Shown here: positions 32,024 through 42,916 of the stretch, in pieces
Layout of the letters: the number at the start of each line of letters is the position of its first letter
Position numbering within the stretch: the stretch's first letter is position 1
Assembly: GCA_015057705.1 (NCBI GenBank)
Contig: SVDU01000003.1
Coordinates: 1 to 64,000, forward strand
From: Paenibacillaceae bacterium
GTDB lineage: Bacteria > Bacillota > Clostridia > Lachnospirales > Lachnospiraceae
Length of the DNA stretch: 64,000 nt
Direction: 5' to 3'
Notes under the pieces: generated by a model
The model's input: the letters and a program-made list of their open reading frames with translations, nothing else
What the model was told of the DNA's origin: nothing
Database searches by the model: none
Translations under genes and position numbers: made by a program

Positions 32024-34336
32024 TTAAAACTGGCTGCTTTTGTTTCTGTTGTAATTAATGAGACAACCGGCTTTTACAATTTCCCGTTCTTCTGGTGTCA
32101 TATCTGCAATATGAAGCTGGATTTCATGGATTGGATTTCCTTCTTCATTCTTTACCACAAAAGCTGGTATGCGATCCATAGCACCGTCAAGAGCAGTACG
32201 GATATCTGGTACATAAATAAAGTCACCGATATCAAAGGAAGGATCTTCATCCAGTAAAAATGGCAGCATACCCCAGTTCATTACATTGGAACGGTAACGC
32301 TTGGTAGCATACTCGTTTGCAATGTTGGCAAGACCGCCAAGAACTCTCTGACAGCTTGCCGCCTGCTCTCTGGCAGAACCGTCACCTGGCTTCACAGCGT
32401 AAATAATACTGCCGATTTCTGTTTCGCTGGCTTTTAAATCCGGCTGATTTAAATATTCCTTCAGAGCATGGAAGGCGCTTTCCAGTTGGTGATCTGCCTT
32501 AAGAGGGCAGGCACCGGATTTTCTTACCTTTTCAAGCTCATTTACTTCCTTGGAACGTCCTACGTATTCCGGATCACGGCGGGATAAGGTAAATTCCGCA
32601 AGTCCCAGAGGATTGGAACGATAGGAGGAAGTCTCACCGGAAGGAATCAACTCATCGGTGGTTGTAACAGGGTCCATGATCTTAGAACATACCCGTAATA
32701 AAATGTTGTCAGTGAGGGCACTCATGGAAGGCCAGTCTTTGATATTCGGTCCTAAAATTAAGGATTCGTCTTCCTTTGCCTGTTTGTATCCCTGATAAAC
32801 ACGTCTGTCATAGGAAGAAGAGTCAAATTCATAAGCTGGAACCATATAGTCATCTGCGAAGTTTTCGGCTGAAGTAAGATAACCGCCGTTTGCAGCAGTG
32901 GCTGCGATAGAGCGTGCATCCATTAATGCCACACAGGATATCTGGCCATTACCAGGCTTGGAACCTTCCCGGTTGGGGAAGTTTCTGGTAGTATGACGGA
33001 TGCTTAAGGCATTGTTTGACGGCGTATCTCCTGCACCGAAGCAGGGACCGCAGAATGCGGTACGTACCGTGGCACCGGCAGCCATCAGCTGGGAAATGGC
33101 ACCTTTTTTCACCAGATCCATATAAACCGGCTGGGAAGACGGGTATACGGAAAGGTTAAAGATATCATTGCCGCAATCCTTTCCTGAAAGCATATGAGCC
33201 GCTATCATGACGTTGGAATAATTACCTCCGGCACAGCCGGCAATGACACCCTGCTGAACCATCAGCTTTCCATCTATGATTTTATCCGTAAGGGAAAGGC
33301 TTGCTTTCGCCGTTCCGAGAATGTGAGCCGCTTCTTTTTCCACAGTTCTTAAAATATCACCCAGATTATCATTCAGTTCATCAATCTCATAAGTGTTGCT
33401 TGGATGGAAGGGAAGAGCAATCATAGGCTTAATGGTACTTAAATCCACATGAACAACGCCATCATAATAAGCTACTTCTCCGGGATTTAACTGTGCATAG
33501 TCAGATTCTCTGCCATGAAGTTTTAAATACTCCCTTGTATCCTCATCTGTAATCCAGACAGAAGAAAGGCAGGTTGTTTCCGTAGTCATGACATCCACAC
33601 CGTTTCTGTAATCCGTATCCATGGATGAAACTCCGGGACCTACAAATTCCATAATTTTATTTTTTACATAGCCATTTTTAAATACTGCACCGATAATGGC
33701 TAACGCCACATCATGAGGGCCTACGTGGGAAGCAGGAGCACCGGTTAAATAAATGGCAACGACTCCAGGATAGGCGACATCATAGGTATCTTTTAACAGC
33801 TGTTTTACCAGTTCTCCGCCGCCTTCCCCGATTGCCATGGTACCCAGGGCACCGTAGCGGGTATGACTGTCAGAACCCAGGATCATGCGTCCGCATCCAG
33901 CCATCATTTCCCTCATGTACTGATGAATAACCGCGATGTGGGGAGGAACGAAGATTCCTCCGTACTTCTTTGCTGCAGACAGACCAAATACATGGTCATC
34001 TTCATTAATAGTTCCGCCAACGGCACACAGGGAGTTGTGGCAGTTGGTCATTACGTATGGAATAGGAAATTCTGTAAGGCCTGATGCACGGGCTGTCTGA
34101 ATAATTCCTACAAATGTTATGTCATGGGATGCCATGGAGTCAAAACGCAGTTTTAAATGCTCCATGTTTCCGGATGTATTATGTTTTTCTAATATGGAGT
34201 ATGCAATGGTACCCTTTTTCGCCTCTTCTCTTGTAATGGGAGTACTTCTCTGGGCGTTTACTTTGGACAGTTCCTCTTCAGGAATCAGCTGAGTACCGTT
34301 TACAAGATATGCTCCTCCGTCATACAACTTTACCAT
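32024..34336 (-). CDS. aconitase family hydratase
   Basis: Aconitate hydratase-like enzyme of 770 residues that interconverts citrate and isocitrate through a [4Fe-4S] cluster. The cluster cysteines are probably those in [12 protein letters not shown] (about 390) and CGPCFGAG (about 438-445); [12 protein letters not shown] (about 155-166) is the substrate-binding segment and the C-terminal swivel domain follows residue 560. It belongs to a divergent clostridial branch, usually named only hydratase, so the exact subclass is not certain. It starts three bases after the citrate synthase stop and forms an operon with it. No isocitrate dehydrogenase is in the window. The pair makes glutamate precursors in an incomplete TCA cycle. 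Confidence 0.87.
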   Translation of the reverse strand: MVKLYDGGAYLVNGTQLIPEEELSKVNAQRSTPITREEAKKGTIAYSILEKHNTSGNMEHLKLRFDSMASHDITFVGIIQTARASGLTEFPIPYVMTNCHNSLCAVGGTINEDDHVFGLSAAKKYGGIFVPPHIAVIHQYMREMMAGCGRMILGSDSHTRYGALGTMAIGEGGGELVKQLLKDTYDVAYPGVVAIYLTGAPASHVGPHDVALAIIGAVFKNGYVKNKIMEFVGPGVSSMDTDYRNGVDVMTTETTCLSSVWITDEDTREYLKLHGRESDYAQLNPGEVAYYDGVVHVDLSTIKPMIALPFHPSNTYEIDELNDNLGDILRTVEKEAAHILGTAKASLSLTDKIIDGKLMVQQGVIAGCAGGNYSNVMIAAHMLSGKDCGNDIFNLSVYPSSQPVYMDLVKKGAISQLMAAGATVRTAFCGPCFGAGDTPSNNALSIRHTTRNFPNREGSKPGNGQISCVALMDARSIAATAANGGYLTSAENFADDYMVPAYEFDSSSYDRRVYQGYKQAKEDESLILGPNIKDWPSMSALTDNILLRVCSKIMDPVTTTDELIPSGETSSYRSNPLGLAEFTLSRRDPEYVGRSKEVNELEKVRKSGACPLKADHQLESAFHALKEYLNQPDLKASETEIGSIIYAVKPGDGSAREQAASCQRVLGGLANIANEYATKRYRSNVMNWGMLPFLLDEDPSFDIGDFIYVPDIRTALDGAMDRIPAFVVKNEEGNPIHEIQLHIADMTPEEREIVKAGCLINYNRNKSSQF

Positions 34337-34339
34337 AAG

Positions 34340-35671
34340 TTATCGTTCCTCTCTCTTTTTATAGGGAATGGTTTCCCCCACGTATTTTGTAGCCGGACGC
34401 ATGATTCTGCCGTCATACATTTTATTTTCAATGTTATGTGCCAGCCAGCCGGCCATACGTGAGCACACAAATAATGGGGTGTACATGTCTTCGGGTATCT
34501 GTAACATATTATAAGCGAAGCCGCTATAGAAGTCCACATTGTTTGACAAAGACTTGCCGTTTCCAGCGAGACAAGATTTGGCAACCTTTTCAAATTTTGT
34601 CAGGAATTCATATTCATCTTCTCTGTTTTTCTGCTTTGCAAGATTTTCGCAGCAGATTTTTAATAGATCTGCACGGGGATCTGACACGGTATAAACCGCA
34701 TGGCCAAGACCATATACCAGACCGGAATTATCATAAAAATCCTTTGCCAGTATTCTTTGGATGACCGATTTCATCTGTGCTTCCGTTGCTTTTAATCCAA
34801 TTTCTTTTTCAATTGCAGTAATCATTTCGCTGCAGCGGATGTTGGCGCCGCCATGCTTGGGACCTTTTAAGGAACCGATGGAAGCGGTACTGGAGGAGTA
34901 AATATCGGTTCCGGTAGAGGAAATAACAACATTTGTAAATGTGGAGTTGTTTCCGCCGCCGTGATCAGCATGAATCATCAGCATAATATCCAGAAGATCG
35001 GCTTCCTGCTGGGTAAAGGATCCGTCTTTCCTTAACATATAAAGAATGTTCTCCGCCATGGAGTATTCCGGCTTTGGATAATGGATTACAAGACTCTCCC
35101 GGTCGTAGTGATGTATCTTGCTCTGATAAGCATAGACAGAAAGAGACGGAAGCTTTGCCAGTATATTAATTCCCTTTAACAGAGTCTGATATGGGTCAGT
35201 GTTATCCGGGTCCTCATCATAATCGTAAAGAGCAAGAATACTTTTCTGGAGGCTGTTCATTAAATTACGGGAAGGAGTACGAAGCATGTTTTTTTCGAGA
35301 AATTCATCAGGAAGGTTGTAGTGCTCACCTAGCAGGGTAGTAAATTCACGCAATTCCTTTTTAGATGGGAGATAACCAAAAAGGAGTAAAAATGATGTTT
35401 CCTCGAATCCGAAACGGGAATTATTTTTTCCGTTTACCAGATCGCTGATTTCAATACCGCGATAATAAAGCTTTCCTGGAACATTTACCTTTTTTCCATC
35501 CTCAATTTCATAGCCAACTACGTCGGAAACGCGGGTAAGTCCTACTCGGACTCCGGTACCGTCTTCATTGCGGAGCCCCTTTTTTACGTTGTGTTCTTTG
35601 AATAAGTTGTTCGGAATGTCCGTGTAGTTAGAGGATTTACCAAACGTCTGTGCAATGAAAAAGTTGTTCAT
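34340..35671 (-). CDS. citrate synthase (citrate/2-methylcitrate synthase family)
   Basis: Condensing enzyme of 443 residues that joins acetyl-CoA and oxaloacetate. The active-site set is visible: His in HADHGGGNNSTF (about 235-246), His in YGLGHAVY (about 300) and Asp in NNVDFYSGFAY (about 360). Length is near the clostridial type. ATG 35671 is chosen because AAAAGGAG lies about 12 bases before it; codons further upstream fall in the leader. A promoter at 35820-35792 gives a leader of about 115 bases with a terminator-like hairpin. Aconitase follows directly. Confidence 0.9.
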   Translation of the reverse strand: MNNFFIAQTFGKSSNYTDIPNNLFKEHNVKKGLRNEDGTGVRVGLTRVSDVVGYEIEDGKKVNVPGKLYYRGIEISDLVNGKNNSRFGFEETSFLLLFGYLPSKKELREFTTLLGEHYNLPDEFLEKNMLRTPSRNLMNSLQKSILALYDYDEDPDNTDPYQTLLKGINILAKLPSLSVYAYQSKIHHYDRESLVIHYPKPEYSMAENILYMLRKDGSFTQQEADLLDIMLMIHADHGGGNNSTFTNVVISSTGTDIYSSSTASIGSLKGPKHGGANIRCSEMITAIEKEIGLKATEAQMKSVIQRILAKDFYDNSGLVYGLGHAVYTVSDPRADLLKICCENLAKQKNREDEYEFLTKFEKVAKSCLAGNGKSLSNNVDFYSGFAYNMLQIPEDMYTPLFVCSRMAGWLAHNIENKMYDGRIMRPATKYVGETIPYKKREER

Positions 35672-35720
35672 GGGATAAGTTCTCCTTTTTTCAGATTTAA
35701 CCACTGGGATTCGTTTAGAC

Positions 35721-35753
35721 AAAAGCAGCGCATAGGGATCTCTCCGGCGCTGC
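35721..35753 (-). promoter_or_regulatory. hairpin in the citrate synthase leader, possible attenuator
   Basis: In the minus-strand leader, GCAGCGC (35753-35747) pairs perfectly with GCGCTGC (35731-35725) around 15 bases and is followed by TTTT (35724-35721). This resembles a weak intrinsic terminator between promoter and gene. Confidence 0.45.
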
Positions 35754-35791
35754 CTTCGTTGGCAATGGAATGTGGTTTTTTATTGTTTCGT

Positions 35792-35820
35792 AGTTTATCA
35801 TGTAAAAGCATCAAAGTCAA
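35792..35820 (-). promoter_or_regulatory. sigma-A promoter of the citrate synthase operon
   Basis: Minus strand: TTGACT (35820-35815), 17 bases, TAAACT (35797-35792). It lies in the 308-base interval between citrate synthase and tepA, which also holds the leader hairpin and a cre-like site. Confidence 0.7.
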
Positions 35821-35935
35821 TACCTTGTTGCAATCACAATAAAAATATTGTTATTTGCAAGGAAAAACAGAAAAATCACAGTTGTACGTTTGGTTTACAA
35901 AATAAGGCATATTTTTACTGTTTTTTTCACATCAT

Positions 35936-35950
35936 ATGAAAGCGATTCAA
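35936..35950 (+). promoter_or_regulatory. cre-like site upstream of tepA
   Basis: ATGAAAGCGATTCAA matches 14 of 15 positions of the CcpA consensus WTGNAANCGNWNNCW. It lies 30 bases before the tepA start, and also upstream of the divergent citrate synthase operon. One site by itself is weak evidence. Confidence 0.35.
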
Positions 35951-35979
35951 TATTATCAGCAAACAGGAGGTTTTCTTAC

Positions 35980-36765
35980 GTGAAAGAATCTGAAGATAGA
36001 AATAACCGTCAGGAAGAGAATGAAGCAGCAAGTGCTAAAGTAACCAATGCAGAAGGAACCAGAAAAGAAAATCTGGAAGAGAAAAAAACGGAAAAGGATA
36101 TTGAACAAAAGGAAGATCAGAAGCTGGAAGAATATGGTCAGATGACCCTTGATGATAACGAGGGAAAACATAAAATTCATCTGCTGACCATTATCGGAGA
36201 GATTGAAGGACATGAGAATCTTTCCAGCAACAGCAAGGCCACCAAATACGATCATGTCCTCCCAAAGCTTGCAGAAATAGAAGATGATGACTCAGTGGAA
36301 GGATTATTGGTTCTTTTAAATACTTCAGGAGGTGATGTAGATGCGGGATTAGCCATTGCAGAGATGATTGCATCCTTAAGTATTCCCACAGTCTCACTGG
36401 TTCTTGGAGGCAGCCATTCCATTGGAGTTCCTCTGGCAGTAAGCACCAATTATTCCTTTATCGTTCCCACCGGAACCATGATGATTCACCCGGTAAGAAT
36501 GACTGGTATGGTAATCGGAGCTTCCCAGACCTATGAGTATTTTGAAATGATACAGGACCGGATTTTAAGCTTTGTCTCCAATCACGCAAAGATTGCTTAT
36601 GATCAGTTAAAAAGGCTTATGCTTAATACGGAAATGCTTACCAGAGACTTAGGTACGGTACTGGTGGGCGAGGAAACAGTTAAGGAAGGTCTTATTGATG
36701 AAGTAGGCGGAATTAAAGATGCGTTAAAAAAATTATATGAACTGATGGAAACTGCTTCCTCTTAG
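35980..36765 (+). CDS. tepA: ClpP-like serine protease, TepA family
   Basis: Protein of 261 residues related to ClpP and called translocation-enhancing protein TepA in Bacillus. The first 60 residues are charged and unstructured (Glu/Lys rich). The ClpP fold follows: LLVLLNTSGGDVDAGLAIAEMI (about 109-130), nucleophile Ser in LGGSHSIGVPLA (about 145-156) and the catalytic His in MMIHPVRMTG (about 170). GTG 35980 follows AGGAGG by nine bases; an ATG at 35848 in frame is inside the upstream control region. Substrates are unknown; the Bacillus role in export of proteins is knowledge of the family only. The ftsK/spoIIIE gene follows. Confidence 0.85.
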   Translation: MKESEDRNNRQEENEAASAKVTNAEGTRKENLEEKKTEKDIEQKEDQKLEEYGQMTLDDNEGKHKIHLLTIIGEIEGHENLSSNSKATKYDHVLPKLAEIEDDDSVEGLLVLLNTSGGDVDAGLAIAEMIASLSIPTVSLVLGGSHSIGVPLAVSTNYSFIVPTGTMMIHPVRMTGMVIGASQTYEYFEMIQDRILSFVSNHAKIAYDQLKRLMLNTEMLTRDLGTVLVGEETVKEGLIDEVGGIKDALKKLYELMETASS

Positions 36766-36768
36766 CCG

Positions 36769-36797
36769 TTGCAATTCTCCCGTTTTTTTTGTATACT
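36769..36797 (+). promoter_or_regulatory. sigma-A promoter of the ftsK/spoIIIE gene
   Basis: TTGCAA (36769-36774), 17 bases, TATACT (36792-36797), 30 bases before the GTG start. A C/T-rich stretch lies between the two hexamers. Confidence 0.75.
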
Positions 36798-36826
36798 GAT
36801 ACCAATGGATAGAAGGGGGAAGTATT

Positions 36827-39586
36827 GTGCCTGAGACAACAAAGAAGAAGACAACAGCTAAAAAAGGGACAAAAACAAAAAACGGGAGAGCAGAAAACAC
36901 CAGATCAAGGAAGAATGTGGTTTTGCCGGAACCGGAATTTATCCACTCAGAAGTCGTGATTATTATGTCATTTGCCGCTGCGGCCATTTTGTTTTTAAGC
37001 AATTTTCATTTGTGCGGAATGGTAGGTGATTTTTTCCGCAGCGTGCAGCTTGGTATATTTGGCGGAATTGGATACATTGCACCGGTACTGATGTTTGCAG
37101 GAATCGCATTCTATATTTCAAACCAGGGAAACCCAAGAGCAGTATTTAAACTGGTCTCATGTGTTTTGGCGCTGGTTTCTTTGTGCGGATTTTTGCAGCT
37201 GCTTTTTGGTGTGAATACAGGAGAGAAAACAGGACTTTTGAATATTTATCTGGAAGCTTCTGTCAGCGGACAAGGAGGAGGCCTGATCGGCGGTTTACTT
37301 GCAGAGGGGCTTGTTTCCATAATCGGAGTGGTGGGAGCTTATCTGGTTACTCTGGTTCTGATCATCATTTCACTGGTCTGCATTACAGAAAAATCCTTTG
37401 TGAATATTGTTAAGACAGGAAGCGGAAAGGCGTATCACCATGCGAAAGAGAATGTGGACATGCATATGGAGATTCATGCAAAGCGCCAGGAACTAAGAAA
37501 ACAGCTGAGAGAAGAACAGAAACTGCGTGGGGTCAATTTAGATGCCACCAGGCTTTCCGCTGTCCAGGAAGAGAATATCCCGGATAAACCAGATTTTGAG
37601 CGGGATCTCTATGAGGAAGAGGAAAATACTGGTATCAGTGATATAGCCGATGAGATTGATTCACAAACCAATAAGCTGACGGCAGTGACAGAAATTGAAA
37701 CAGAAGAACCAAACCCGGCTGACGTATTCAGAGGAAGCATTTCACCGGAACCGGATGGGGATGACGATGATTCTGTTCCCTTTGAACCAGATGATATTGT
37801 GACTCCGTACAAGCGAAGTTCCGATGAGGCTTCCTTCTATATGAAGAAGGATGTCAGAACTCTTAAGGAAATGGAACTTGTTGAGGATGATTTCTATCCG
37901 GAAAAGCCAGAGATGGAAGAGCCAGAGATAGAAAATCCAGAGATGGAAGGACCAGCAGTCAGAGAGACTTTCTCCATACCGGAGGAGCCCAAACAGGTGG
38001 TTACTGCTTCCGGTAAGATCATTGAGACCGACACAGAGGCTCTTCAGAAAAAACTGGAGAAAAAACGGGAAGAATCGCAAAAAGACGACGATTTCAGTGT
38101 AAGTAAACAGATTATTCAAAAAAAGGAAATTGTGAAACTGGAATATAAGTTTCCACCTCTTTCGCTACTTAAAAAAGGCAAAGCAGCGGTTTTTTCTGAC
38201 CGGGAATACAAAGAGACAGCCATTAAGCTTCAGAAAACACTGCAGAATTTCGGTGTGGGAGTGACTGTGACCAATATCAGCTGCGGCCCTTCCGTAACCA
38301 GATACGAACTCCACCCGGAGCAGGGAGTAAAGGTAAGCAAAATCGTAAGTCTTGCAGATGATATTAAGCTAAGTCTTGCAGCCGCAGATATACGAATAGA
38401 AGCGCCAATTCCGGGAAAATCAGCAGTGGGAATTGAAGTGCCTAATAAAGAAAATAATATGGTGTATTTAAGAGACATTCTGGAAGCGGACGGCTTTCAG
38501 AAGCATTCCTCCAATATTGCCTTTGCAGTGGGCAAGGATATCGGCGGACAGGTTGTCGTAACTGATATTGCCAAGATGCCCCACTTACTGATTGCAGGAG
38601 CTACAGGCTCCGGTAAGTCTGTCTGTATTAATACCCTGATTATGAGTATTATTTTTAAAGCGGATCCTGACGATGTGAAGCTGATCATGGTGGACCCCAA
38701 AGTGGTGGAATTAAGTGTTTATAACGGAATTCCCCACCTGCTCCTTCCTGTTGTGACTGATCCGAAGAAAGCATCGGGAGCCTTAAACTGGGCGGTTGCA
38801 GAGATGACAGACCGTTATAATAAATTTGCCCAGTATAATGTCAGGGAAATTAAAGGCTACAACGCGAAAGTGGAAAGCTTAAAGGACATTGAGGATGAAA
38901 ACAAACCACAGAAGATGCCCCAGATCGTAATTATAATCGACGAGCTTGCTGATTTAATGATGGTAGCTCCAGGGGAAGTAGAAGATTCCATCTGTCGTCT
39001 TGCCCAGCTTGCCAGAGCAGCAGGAATCCATCTGGTAATTGCCACACAGCGTCCGTCTGTCAACGTTATTACCGGTCTGATTAAAGCGAACGTGCCGTCA
39101 AGAGTGGCGTTTGCAGTTTCTTCCGGTGTAGATTCCAGAACCATCATTGACATGAATGGAGCGGAGAAGCTTCTTGGAAAGGGTGATATGCTGTTTTATC
39201 CTGCCGGTTATCCAAAACCCATGCGTGTGCAGGGGGCATTTGTATCCGATTCGGAAGTTTCCAAGGTTGTGGACTTTTTAACGGAACAGGGAATGACACC
39301 GGATTACAATCCGGAAGTGGAGAATATGATTGCCTCTGCACCAACAGCTGCAGACTCCAAGGGCGGCGGAAGTGACCGGGATGAATATTTTATCCAGGCA
39401 GGCAGATTCATCATTGAAAAAGACAAAGCTTCCATCGGAATGCTGCAGAGGATGTATAAAATCGGATTTAACCGGGCTGCAAGAATTATGGATCAGCTTG
39501 CGGAAGCCGGCGTGGTAGGAGAAGAAGAAGGTACTAAGCCCCGTAAGGTGCTTATGACCATGGAAGAATTTGAAGAGGCGTTTTAG
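36827..39586 (+). CDS. FtsK/SpoIIIE family DNA translocase
   Basis: Septal DNA pump of 919 residues that moves chromosome DNA through the closing septum (vegetative FtsK/SftA role or sporulation SpoIIIE role cannot be separated). After a Lys-rich tail there are about four TM helices (about 45-190), a long acidic Glu/Pro-rich linker (about 240-430), and the RecA-like motor with Walker [12 protein letters not shown] (about 588-598), Walker [14 protein letters not shown] (about 700) and a C-terminal gamma winged helix ([19 protein letters not shown]) that recognises SRS-type polarity sites. GTG start with GGGGGAAG before it. Its terminator is not evident before fhs. Confidence 0.92.
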   Translation: MPETTKKKTTAKKGTKTKNGRAENTRSRKNVVLPEPEFIHSEVVIIMSFAAAAILFLSNFHLCGMVGDFFRSVQLGIFGGIGYIAPVLMFAGIAFYISNQGNPRAVFKLVSCVLALVSLCGFLQLLFGVNTGEKTGLLNIYLEASVSGQGGGLIGGLLAEGLVSIIGVVGAYLVTLVLIIISLVCITEKSFVNIVKTGSGKAYHHAKENVDMHMEIHAKRQELRKQLREEQKLRGVNLDATRLSAVQEENIPDKPDFERDLYEEEENTGISDIADEIDSQTNKLTAVTEIETEEPNPADVFRGSISPEPDGDDDDSVPFEPDDIVTPYKRSSDEASFYMKKDVRTLKEMELVEDDFYPEKPEMEEPEIENPEMEGPAVRETFSIPEEPKQVVTASGKIIETDTEALQKKLEKKREESQKDDDFSVSKQIIQKKEIVKLEYKFPPLSLLKKGKAAVFSDREYKETAIKLQKTLQNFGVGVTVTNISCGPSVTRYELHPEQGVKVSKIVSLADDIKLSLAAADIRIEAPIPGKSAVGIEVPNKENNMVYLRDILEADGFQKHSSNIAFAVGKDIGGQVVVTDIAKMPHLLIAGATGSGKSVCINTLIMSIIFKADPDDVKLIMVDPKVVELSVYNGIPHLLLPVVTDPKKASGALNWAVAEMTDRYNKFAQYNVREIKGYNAKVESLKDIEDENKPQKMPQIVIIIDELADLMMVAPGEVEDSICRLAQLARAAGIHLVIATQRPSVNVITGLIKANVPSRVAFAVSSGVDSRTIIDMNGAEKLLGKGDMLFYPAGYPKPMRVQGAFVSDSEVSKVVDFLTEQGMTPDYNPEVENMIASAPTAADSKGGGSDRDEYFIQAGRFIIEKDKASIGMLQRMYKIGFNRAARIMDQLAEAGVVGEEEGTKPRKVLMTMEEFEEAF

Positions 39587-39636
39587 CAAGACGGGAGAGT
39601 AAAAAACATTGCTTACATATAAGGAGGATGATACGT

Positions 39637-41307
39637 ATGAAAACAGATATTGAGATCGCTCAGGAAGCAACGATGATACCAATTAAGGAAGTGGCAGCAT
39701 CCTATGGGATTGCAGAGGACGATTTAGAGCTTTACGGCAAATACAAAGCAAAGCTTTCCGATGAATTATGGGAGCAGGTAAAAGGTCGCCCGGATGGAAA
39801 ACTGGTTCTCGTTACAGCAATCAATCCCACACCGGCAGGAGAGGGTAAAACCACCACTACGGTAGGACTTGGGCAGGCATTTGGAAAGATCGGTAAAAAG
39901 GCGATTATCGCCTTAAGAGAGCCATCCTTAGGACCCTGCTTTGGAATCAAGGGAGGAGCTGCCGGCGGCGGATATGCCCAGGTTGTTCCCATGGAGGATT
40001 TAAATCTTCATTTTACCGGAGATTTTCATGCCATTACCTCAGCAAACAATTTGCTTTCTGCTCTTCTTGACAACCACATTCATCAGGGCAATGCTCTTGG
40101 AATCGATACAAGGCAGATTCTCTGGAAGAGATGTCTGGATATGAATGACCGGGCATTAAGAAATATAGTGGTAGGACTTGGCTCAAAAGCGGAAGGTTTT
40201 GTAAGAGAGGATCATTTCGTTATAACGGTTGCTTCTGAAATTATGGCAATTCTCTGCCTTGCAGATGATATGAATGATTTAAAAGAACGGTTGGGACGAA
40301 TTATTGTTGCATATAATTATTCCGGAGAGCCGGTAACTGCAGCCCAGTTAAATGCAGTAGGTGCCATGGCGGCTCTGCTTAAGGATGCGCTGAAACCTAA
40401 TCTGATTCAGACTCTGGAGCATACCGGTGCAATCGTACACGGCGGTCCATTTGCCAATATCGCCCACGGCTGCAACAGCGTGCGTGCGACTAAGACAGCT
40501 TTAAAATTAGCGGATGTAGTTGTGACTGAGGCTGGTTTCGGTGCGGATTTAGGTGCAGAAAAGTTCCTGGATATCAAATGCAGAAAAGCTTCCTTAAAAC
40601 CGGATGCCATTGTTCTTGTAGCCACTGTAAGAGCATTAAAATACAATGGCGGCGTACCAAAAGACCAGCTGAAAGATGAGAATCTGAAAGCTTTGAAAAA
40701 AGGTATCGTGAACCTTGAAAAGCACATTGAAAATATGCAAAAGTACGGCGTTCCCGTTGTGGTAACCCTGAATTCATTTGTGACAGATACAGAAAACGAG
40801 TACCAGTTTGTTAAGAATTTCTGTGAGGAAAAAGGCTGCGAATTTGCTTTGTCCCAGGTATGGGAAAAAGGCGGGGAAGGCGGAATAGAGCTGGCAGAAA
40901 AGGTTCTTGAAACACTGGAAAATAAAACCAGTCATTTTGCCCCCATCTATCCTGACGACATGAGTCTTGAGGATAAGATCAGTACAGTTGCCAGAGAAAT
41001 TTACGGGGCAGACGGAGTGACTTATGCGCCATCCGCTTTAAAATCCATCAGAAAGTTTGAAGAGATGGGATTTGGCAACCTGCCGGTGTGCATGGCTAAA
41101 ACACAGTATTCTTTATCTGATGATCAGACAAAGCTGGGCCGTCCCCAGGGATTTGAGATTAATGTACGGGATGCTTACGTCAGCGCCGGTGCTGGATTTG
41201 TTGTTGTTTTAACAGGCGCCATTATGACGATGCCTGGTCTGCCGAAGAAACCGGCAGCTGATAGTATTGATGTAAATAATGAGGGAGTAATCACAGGATT
41301 ATTCTGA
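39637..41307 (+). CDS. fhs: formate--tetrahydrofolate ligase
   Basis: Enzyme of 556 residues, the exact usual length, that makes 10-formyl-THF from formate, THF and ATP for the one-carbon pathway. Visible motifs are the P-loop [14 protein letters not shown] (about 66-79), [23 protein letters not shown] (about 94-116) and the conserved C-terminal VSAGAGFVV with [13 protein letters not shown] 39637 is preceded by AAGGAGG; the frame extends three codons upstream without a site. It is used in purine and fMet formation, and in acetogens in the Wood-Ljungdahl pathway; only the first follows from the window (fmt is nearby). murE follows 13 bases later. Confidence 0.95.
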   Translation: MKTDIEIAQEATMIPIKEVAASYGIAEDDLELYGKYKAKLSDELWEQVKGRPDGKLVLVTAINPTPAGEGKTTTTVGLGQAFGKIGKKAIIALREPSLGPCFGIKGGAAGGGYAQVVPMEDLNLHFTGDFHAITSANNLLSALLDNHIHQGNALGIDTRQILWKRCLDMNDRALRNIVVGLGSKAEGFVREDHFVITVASEIMAILCLADDMNDLKERLGRIIVAYNYSGEPVTAAQLNAVGAMAALLKDALKPNLIQTLEHTGAIVHGGPFANIAHGCNSVRATKTALKLADVVVTEAGFGADLGAEKFLDIKCRKASLKPDAIVLVATVRALKYNGGVPKDQLKDENLKALKKGIVNLEKHIENMQKYGVPVVVTLNSFVTDTENEYQFVKNFCEEKGCEFALSQVWEKGGEGGIELAEKVLETLENKTSHFAPIYPDDMSLEDKISTVAREIYGADGVTYAPSALKSIRKFEEMGFGNLPVCMAKTQYSLSDDQTKLGRPQGFEINVRDAYVSAGAGFVVVLTGAIMTMPGLPKKPAADSIDVNNEGVITGLF

Positions 41308-41320
41308 TTTGGAGGTTTTT

Positions 41321-42805
41321 ATGAAGTTTAGTCAGTGGCTTAAGGATCTGGATTATGAATTATTGCAGGGGAATCCTGATGTGGAAGTGGAAGATGTGGT
41401 CTATGACTCCAGAAAGGCCAGAAGCGGTGCAGTATTTGTCTGCACCGTAGGCACAAGAGTCGATTCCCATGATTTTATAGCGGAAGTGGTGGAAAAAGGA
41501 GTGACTGTTCTTGTTCTGGAACGCAGGGTGAGCGTACCGGAAGGAGTGACTGCCATATTCGTACATAGTGCCAGAGAAGCACTGGCTGTTTTGTCTGCCG
41601 CCAGATTTGATTATCCTGCCAAACGTATGGTAACCATTGGGGTAACCGGCACAAAGGGAAAAACTACTACCACGCATATGATAAAAGCCATTTTAGAGGC
41701 GTGCGGAAAGAAAGTGGGTATGATTGGAACCACAGGGATTGTCATCGGAGAGAAGGTGACCCCCACGGCTAATACCACACCGGAATCTTACCAGCTTCAC
41801 CAGGCGTTTTATCAAATGGCAGAAGAAGGCTGTGAATATATGGTTATGGAAGTATCCTCCCAGGCGTTTAAGATGCACCGGGTGGATGGGCTGACATTTG
41901 ACTACGGCTTATTTACCAACATTTCCCCCGATCACATCGGACCGGATGAACACGAGAATTTTGATGAATATTTATATTACAAGTCATTGATTTTTCAGCG
42001 TTCCAAAGTGGGCATTATGAATGGGGATGACGAACATTTTAAGGAGGCTGTTAAGGGTGCGTCCTGCAAGCTTTATTCCTTTTCCCTTGACCAGGAAGGA
42101 ACCAGCTTTAAAGCTGAGAACATCCGCTATGTAGCCCAGTCTGATTTTGTAGGACTTGAATTTGACGTAAAGGGAATTTATGAACTGGCTGTCCGTGTCA
42201 ATATTCCCGGCAGATTCAATGTTGCCAACGCTCTGGCTGCAGTCAGCGTTTTAAGTTTTCTGAATCTGCCCAAAGAAAAGATCTGTCATGGACTGGAACA
42301 TTTAAGTGTAAACGGAAGAATGGAAATCGTTTATTCCTCTGAAAGATGTACCGTAATTGTAGATTATGCCCATAACGCAGTCAGCATGGAAAGTCTTTTA
42401 AAGACGCTGCGAGATTATAATCCAAAACGCCTGGTCTGCGTCTTTGGCTGCGGAGGAAACCGCTCCAAGGACCGGCGCTATTCCATGGGGGACAGTGCGG
42501 GCCGTCTTGCAGATTTTACCATTCTGACAGCAGATAACTCCCGTTTTGAGAAAACAGAAGACATTATTGCAGATATAAGAAGCAGTATTTCAAAAACGGA
42601 GGGAACTTTTATAGAGATCCCCGACAGAAGAGAAGCGATTCGTTACAGCATTTTACATGCAATGCCTGGTGATATGATTGCTGTGATTGGCAAAGGCCAT
42701 GAAGACTATCAGGAAGTGAATGGGGAACGCCATCATTTCTCTGACAGGGAAGAAATCTTAAACGTTGTGCAGAGTACTGATTTTCTTGACAGACAGAGTA
42801 AATAA
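41321..42805 (+). CDS. murE: UDP-MurNAc-tripeptide synthetase (MurE)
   Basis: Mur ligase of 494 residues that adds the third amino acid, expected to be meso-diaminopimelate, to UDP-MurNAc-L-Ala-D-Glu. The ATP site GVTGTKGKTTTTHMIK is near residues 107-122, the EVSSQAFKMHR segment near 180, and FGCGGNRSKDRR near 378. The specificity motif reads DNSR (405-408, codons at 42533-42544) where DAP enzymes have DNPR and lysine enzymes usually DDPx. ATG 41321 has TTTGGAGG before it. Lies between fhs and murF. Confidence 0.92.
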   Translation: MKFSQWLKDLDYELLQGNPDVEVEDVVYDSRKARSGAVFVCTVGTRVDSHDFIAEVVEKGVTVLVLERRVSVPEGVTAIFVHSAREALAVLSAARFDYPAKRMVTIGVTGTKGKTTTTHMIKAILEACGKKVGMIGTTGIVIGEKVTPTANTTPESYQLHQAFYQMAEEGCEYMVMEVSSQAFKMHRVDGLTFDYGLFTNISPDHIGPDEHENFDEYLYYKSLIFQRSKVGIMNGDDEHFKEAVKGASCKLYSFSLDQEGTSFKAENIRYVAQSDFVGLEFDVKGIYELAVRVNIPGRFNVANALAAVSVLSFLNLPKEKICHGLEHLSVNGRMEIVYSSERCTVIVDYAHNAVSMESLLKTLRDYNPKRLVCVFGCGGNRSKDRRYSMGDSAGRLADFTILTADNSRFEKTEDIIADIRSSISKTEGTFIEIPDRREAIRYSILHAMPGDMIAVIGKGHEDYQEVNGERHHFSDREEILNVVQSTDFLDRQSK

Positions 42806-42916
42806 AATTGCCATAAGAAAAAGAATGCCGGAGGCCGTTGAGGAAATGTGGCTTTCGGCTTTTCCACGGAAGATGGCAGGAATGTGCGCAGGAAGCGGAC
42901 ATGGAACGGAGGAATC

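Noticed and set aside
36827-39586. Long minus-strand and other-frame reading frames inside ftsK and other large genes
   Set aside because: They lie fully inside strongly supported genes, lack ribosome sites and resemble no family.
39587-39636. Terminator or separate promoter between ftsK and fhs
   Set aside because: I saw neither a hairpin nor good hexamers in the 50 bases.
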